Both the position numbers and the translations under genes were made by a program. Shown in pieces: positions 62,106 through 64,000 of a stretch of 64,000 bases of DNA. The notes beneath the pieces were generated by a model that was not told where the DNA came from, did not search any database, and was given only the letters and a program-made list of their open reading frames with translations. How positions within the stretch are numbered: position 1 is the stretch's first letter; every line of letters begins with the position of its first letter. The DNA is from Mycobacterium heckeshornense (GTDB lineage: Bacteria; Actinomycetota; Actinomycetes; Mycobacteriales; Mycobacteriaceae). The stretch covers positions 1,302,001 through 1,366,000 of the forward strand of contig NZ_AP024237.1 in NCBI RefSeq assembly GCF_016592155.1. The letters run 5' to 3'.

Positions 62106-62984
62106 ATGCCCGAGATAGCAAAGAAATACGGAATCCTGGTCGGCGTTGATGGGTCGGCGGAGTCGGATGCCGCCATCCGCTGGGCCGCCCGTGATGCAGT
62201 GATGCGTGACGCGCCGATCACCCTGATGCATGTCATCGAGCCAGTCCCAGACTGGCCCACGCCTGACAGGCAAGCGGAGATCGCAGAGGCATGGGAGCAG
62301 AACGCTCGCGACGTCATCGAACATGCACGCAAGACCGCCCAGGCCGCCGTCAGTCCATCCGATTGTCCCCAAGTAGACACCGAGGTGGTCCATTCGCCTG
62401 TCGTGCCCATGCTCATCGGCGCTTCCCGTCGGGCGCAGATGATCGTGGTGGGTAGCCGGGGGATGGGTGCGCTCGGCCGCTTCCTGCTCGGGTCAGTCAG
62501 CACCGGTCTCTTGCACCATGCTCACTGTCCGGTCGCAATCATCCACGCCGATGAAGGCCTCAGCGACGACAACGCGCCGGTTTTGGTGGGCATAGATGGG
62601 TCGCCGGCCTCCGAGGGGGCAATCGGGCTGGCTTTCGACGAAGCGTCGCGTCGTCGGGTGCATCTTGTGGCATTGCATGCCTGGAGCGATGTAGGGGTGT
62701 TCCCGATCCTCGGGATGGATTGGCGGGGTTATGAAACACAAGGTGCCGAAGTCTTAGCCGAACGCCTGGCTGGTTGGCAAGAACAATATCCCGATGTGCG
62801 GGTGGAGCGACGGCTGGTGTGCGACAAGCCGGCCCACTGGCTGATCGAGGAATCCGCACACGCTCAACTTGTGGTGGTCGGTAGCCGCGGTCGCGGCGGA
62901 TTCCCCGGCATGCTGTTAGGCTCGGTCAGCTCAGCTCTCGCGCAGTCCGCACAAGCTCCGCTGATCGTTGTCCGGCCAGGGTGA
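62106..62984 (+). CDS. Universal stress protein, tandem Usp with two ATP motifs
   Basis: The 292-residue protein has two Usp domains starting [20 protein letters not shown] and [20 protein letters not shown], with ATP-binding ends [19 protein letters not shown] and [19 protein letters not shown]. It is directly joined to fdxA (no spacing) and so shares the DosR-boxed promoter. It resembles M. tuberculosis Rv2005c/Rv2623. Confidence 0.94.
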   Translation: MPEIAKKYGILVGVDGSAESDAAIRWAARDAVMRDAPITLMHVIEPVPDWPTPDRQAEIAEAWEQNARDVIEHARKTAQAAVSPSDCPQVDTEVVHSPVVPMLIGASRRAQMIVVGSRGMGALGRFLLGSVSTGLLHHAHCPVAIIHADEGLSDDNAPVLVGIDGSPASEGAIGLAFDEASRRRVHLVALHAWSDVGVFPILGMDWRGYETQGAEVLAERLAGWQEQYPDVRVERRLVCDKPAHWLIEESAHAQLVVVGSRGRGGFPGMLLGSVSSALAQSAQAPLIVVRPG

Positions 62985-63006
62985 GGCGACTATCGGCTCG
63001 CTGCTG

Positions 63007-63429
63007 TCACGCCTGTCGTGTCTGAGCAGTTTTTTCCAGTGCGCTGATCGCTGCGCGCAGTTTGGCGGCGGCTTGGTCCGCGATTTCCCGCAGAGCTGGC
63101 TGGTCGACCACCTGGACCATGATTTGCGGGTCCATCGCCTCGACGATGACGGCGTCGCCGCCGTTTGCAGCATCGGCCCGCACTACCACATTGCACGGCA
63201 ACAGCTGGCCAATCTGCCGGTCCACATCGAGGGCGCGGTGGGCCAGCGACGGATTGCAGGCACCGAGGATCAGATAGTCCTCCATGTTCTCGCCGAGCTT
63301 TTCTTTGAGCGTGGCTTTGACATCGATCCGGGTCAGGACGCCGAAACCCTGGTCGGCCAGAACCCGGGTGGTGCGCTCGACAGCGGCGTCGAACGACGTG
63401 TGCAGCGTGGTGCTTAGCCCTAATGGCAT
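63007..63429 (-). CDS. DUF302 protein
   Basis: The 140-residue protein is a DUF302 member: STTLHTSFDAAVERTTRVLA, DQGFGVLTRIDVKATLKEKL, YLILGACNPSLAHRALDVDR and LLPCNVVVRADAANGGDAVI. DUF302 proteins often go with heavy-metal, sulfur or redox stress genes; no mechanism is known. It is divergent from the AhpD-like gene across a palindromic operator. Confidence 0.88.
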   Translation of the reverse strand: MPLGLSTTLHTSFDAAVERTTRVLADQGFGVLTRIDVKATLKEKLGENMEDYLILGACNPSLAHRALDVDRQIGQLLPCNVVVRADAANGGDAVIVEAMDPQIMVQVVDQPALREIADQAAAKLRAAISALEKTAQTRQA

Positions 63430-63503
63430 TGCGATTCCTTCCTATTCGAAGAACTGGCGATCGTCTAGGCCACCGATTCCTCTACTCGGCTGGACGCCCC
63501 TAG

Positions 63504-63521
63504 AATACCCGTACGGGTATT
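63504..63521. promoter_or_regulatory. 18-bp perfect palindrome, CsoR-family-like operator
   Basis: AATACCCGTACGGGTATT is a perfect palindrome in the 107-bp region between DUF302 and the AhpD-like gene. The ATACCC...GGGTAT form is that of CsoR/RcnR-family operators, including persulfide sensors. No such regulator gene is in the window. Confidence 0.7.
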
Positions 63522-63536
63522 GATAGTGTACTAGCC

Positions 63537-63917
63537 ATGAGTGAACACAGCCACTACCACGATTTGCTCAACGACCTCAACCCTCAGCACCGTGCTTTGA
63601 GACAGATGATCCCCGAGGTCTACCGGGGGTTTGCCGAAATGAGTAGTGGTGCGCTGACATCGGGTGCGCTGGACAGGAAAGTCAAAGAACTCATCGCGCT
63701 CGCCATCGGCGTCGTCGCCGGATGCGATGGCTGCATCGCCTCACACAGTCAGGGTGCCGCGCGCGCCGGGGCCTCCAAGCAGGAAGCTGCCGAAGCCATC
63801 GGCGTCAGCATCCTCATGCACGGCGGGCCGGCGACCATCTACGGTGCCCGCGCCTACGACGCATTCTGCGAATTCGCCGACGCGGGCGCCAACGCCACGT
63901 CTGGATCGGCCCACTAG
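63537..63917 (+). CDS. AhpD-like carboxymuconolactone-decarboxylase-family protein
   Basis: The 126-residue protein has the AhpD core with redox CxxC and His: ALDRKVKELIALAIGVVAGC, DGCIASHSQGAARAGASKQE and EAAEAIGVSILMHGGPATIY. Such proteins are thiol peroxidase-type reductases. The ATG at 63537 lies 15 bp after the palindrome, so a bound repressor would block transcription or translation initiation. Confidence 0.9.
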   Translation: MSEHSHYHDLLNDLNPQHRALRQMIPEVYRGFAEMSSGALTSGALDRKVKELIALAIGVVAGCDGCIASHSQGAARAGASKQEAAEAIGVSILMHGGPATIYGARAYDAFCEFADAGANATSGSAH

Positions 63918-63929
63918 GCAGGATCTGAG

Positions 63930-64000
63930 ATGATGTCGATCGATCTCTATGTCGACCCGATATGCCCATTTGCCTGGGTGACATCGCGTTGGTTACTAAA
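63930..64000 (+). CDS. DsbA-family / mycothiol-dependent oxidoreductase-like protein (partial)
   Basis: Only the first 23 codons are in the window: MSIDLYVDPICPFAWVTSRW fits the opening of DsbA-like FrnE/Rv2466c proteins, where a CPxx motif sits at the end of the first strand. Here the motif is CPFA, so the second Cys of CPWC is absent. It follows the AhpD-like gene by 12 bp and is probably in the same redox operon. ATGs at 63930 and 63933 are both possible. Confidence 0.6.
   Translation, partial: MMSIDLYVDPICPFAWVTSRWLL

Noticed and set aside
1..64000. CRISPR arrays, tRNA or rRNA genes
   Set aside because: No regularly spaced direct repeats and no clover-leaf or rRNA sequence were seen anywhere in the window.
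1..64000. Naming the species from the IS types
   Set aside because: IS256-, IS110-, ISL3- and IS1634-family elements occur in many mycobacteria, and no species-specific element was recognised with certainty.

Overview
The window looks like chromosome from a nontuberculous, probably slow-growing Mycobacterium. The evidence is high GC, GTG starts, ATGA/GTGA translational coupling, and many proteins that closely resemble M. tuberculosis DosR-regulon and cholesterol-catabolism products: Ltp2, FdxA, OtsB1, PncB2, Acg-type nitroreductases, tandem-Usp proteins, CtpE and CtpF. The species cannot be named from the sequence alone.

Layout. (1) 1-1409: truncated copy of an IS1634-type element; the second copy, in opposite orientation, is at 57293-58937. 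(2) 2.0-13.3 kb: a catabolic island. A tight minus-strand operon (P450, acyl-CoA dehydrogenase, MaoC, DUF35, acyl-CoA dehydrogenase, MaoC, Ltp2-like thiolase, TetR) matches the gene set of the M. tuberculosis igr operon, which removes the last three carbons of the sterol side chain. Divergent from it are an aldehyde dehydrogenase and a fused class III CoA-transferase. Together they could oxidise a terminal methyl to an acid, activate it with CoA, dehydrogenate, hydrate and cleave it by retro-aldol reaction. (3) 13.7-19.8 kb: SnoaL-like and TetR genes, an alpha/beta hydrolase, and decaying genes (acyl-CoA dehydrogenase, aldehyde dehydrogenase, a one-base-frameshifted acyl-CoA ligase, a broken nitroreductase).

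(4) 19.9-41.9 kb and 50.3-63 kb: two blocks of a DosR-like dormancy/stress island, interrupted by mobile DNA. They hold four intact tandem-Usp proteins, nicotinate phosphoribosyltransferase, a band-7 protein, a terpene-cyclase-like toroid protein, PEP synthase, a STAS/SEC14 protein, two intact Acg-like nitroreductases, OtsB1-GH65, a WS/DGAT acyltransferase, a pyridoxamine-oxidase-fold protein, a small secreted chitin-binding-like protein, CtpE and CtpF pumps, a nitroreductase/KAS III operon, FdxA, DUF302 and AhpD-like proteins. About ten sites fitting the DosR box (near GGGACTTNNGNCCC) lie in their promoters.

(5) 21.1-24.2 kb: a three-gene transposon (zinc-ribbon/HTH protein, DDE transposase, ExeA-like ATPase). 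(6) 41.9-49.8 kb: a graveyard of mobile DNA. It contains an Rv2629-like pseudogene, an IS256-family fragment with a start-codon hairpin, a thrice-frameshifted tyrosine recombinase, and an IS256-family element carrying both an IS110-family and an ISL3-family insertion, followed by possible group II intron RNA. (7) In the last block the second IS1634 copy has split a KAS III gene, leaving a 45-bp target duplication; the interrupted protein can be rebuilt exactly in frame and lacks two of the three usual catalytic residues.

The best candidates for undescribed biology are the self-contained side-chain module with a split ChsH2, the DosR-associated paired KAS III operon, the dormancy operon joining band-7, terpene-cyclase-like and PEP synthase genes, and the DosR-boxed small secreted chitin-binding-like protein.
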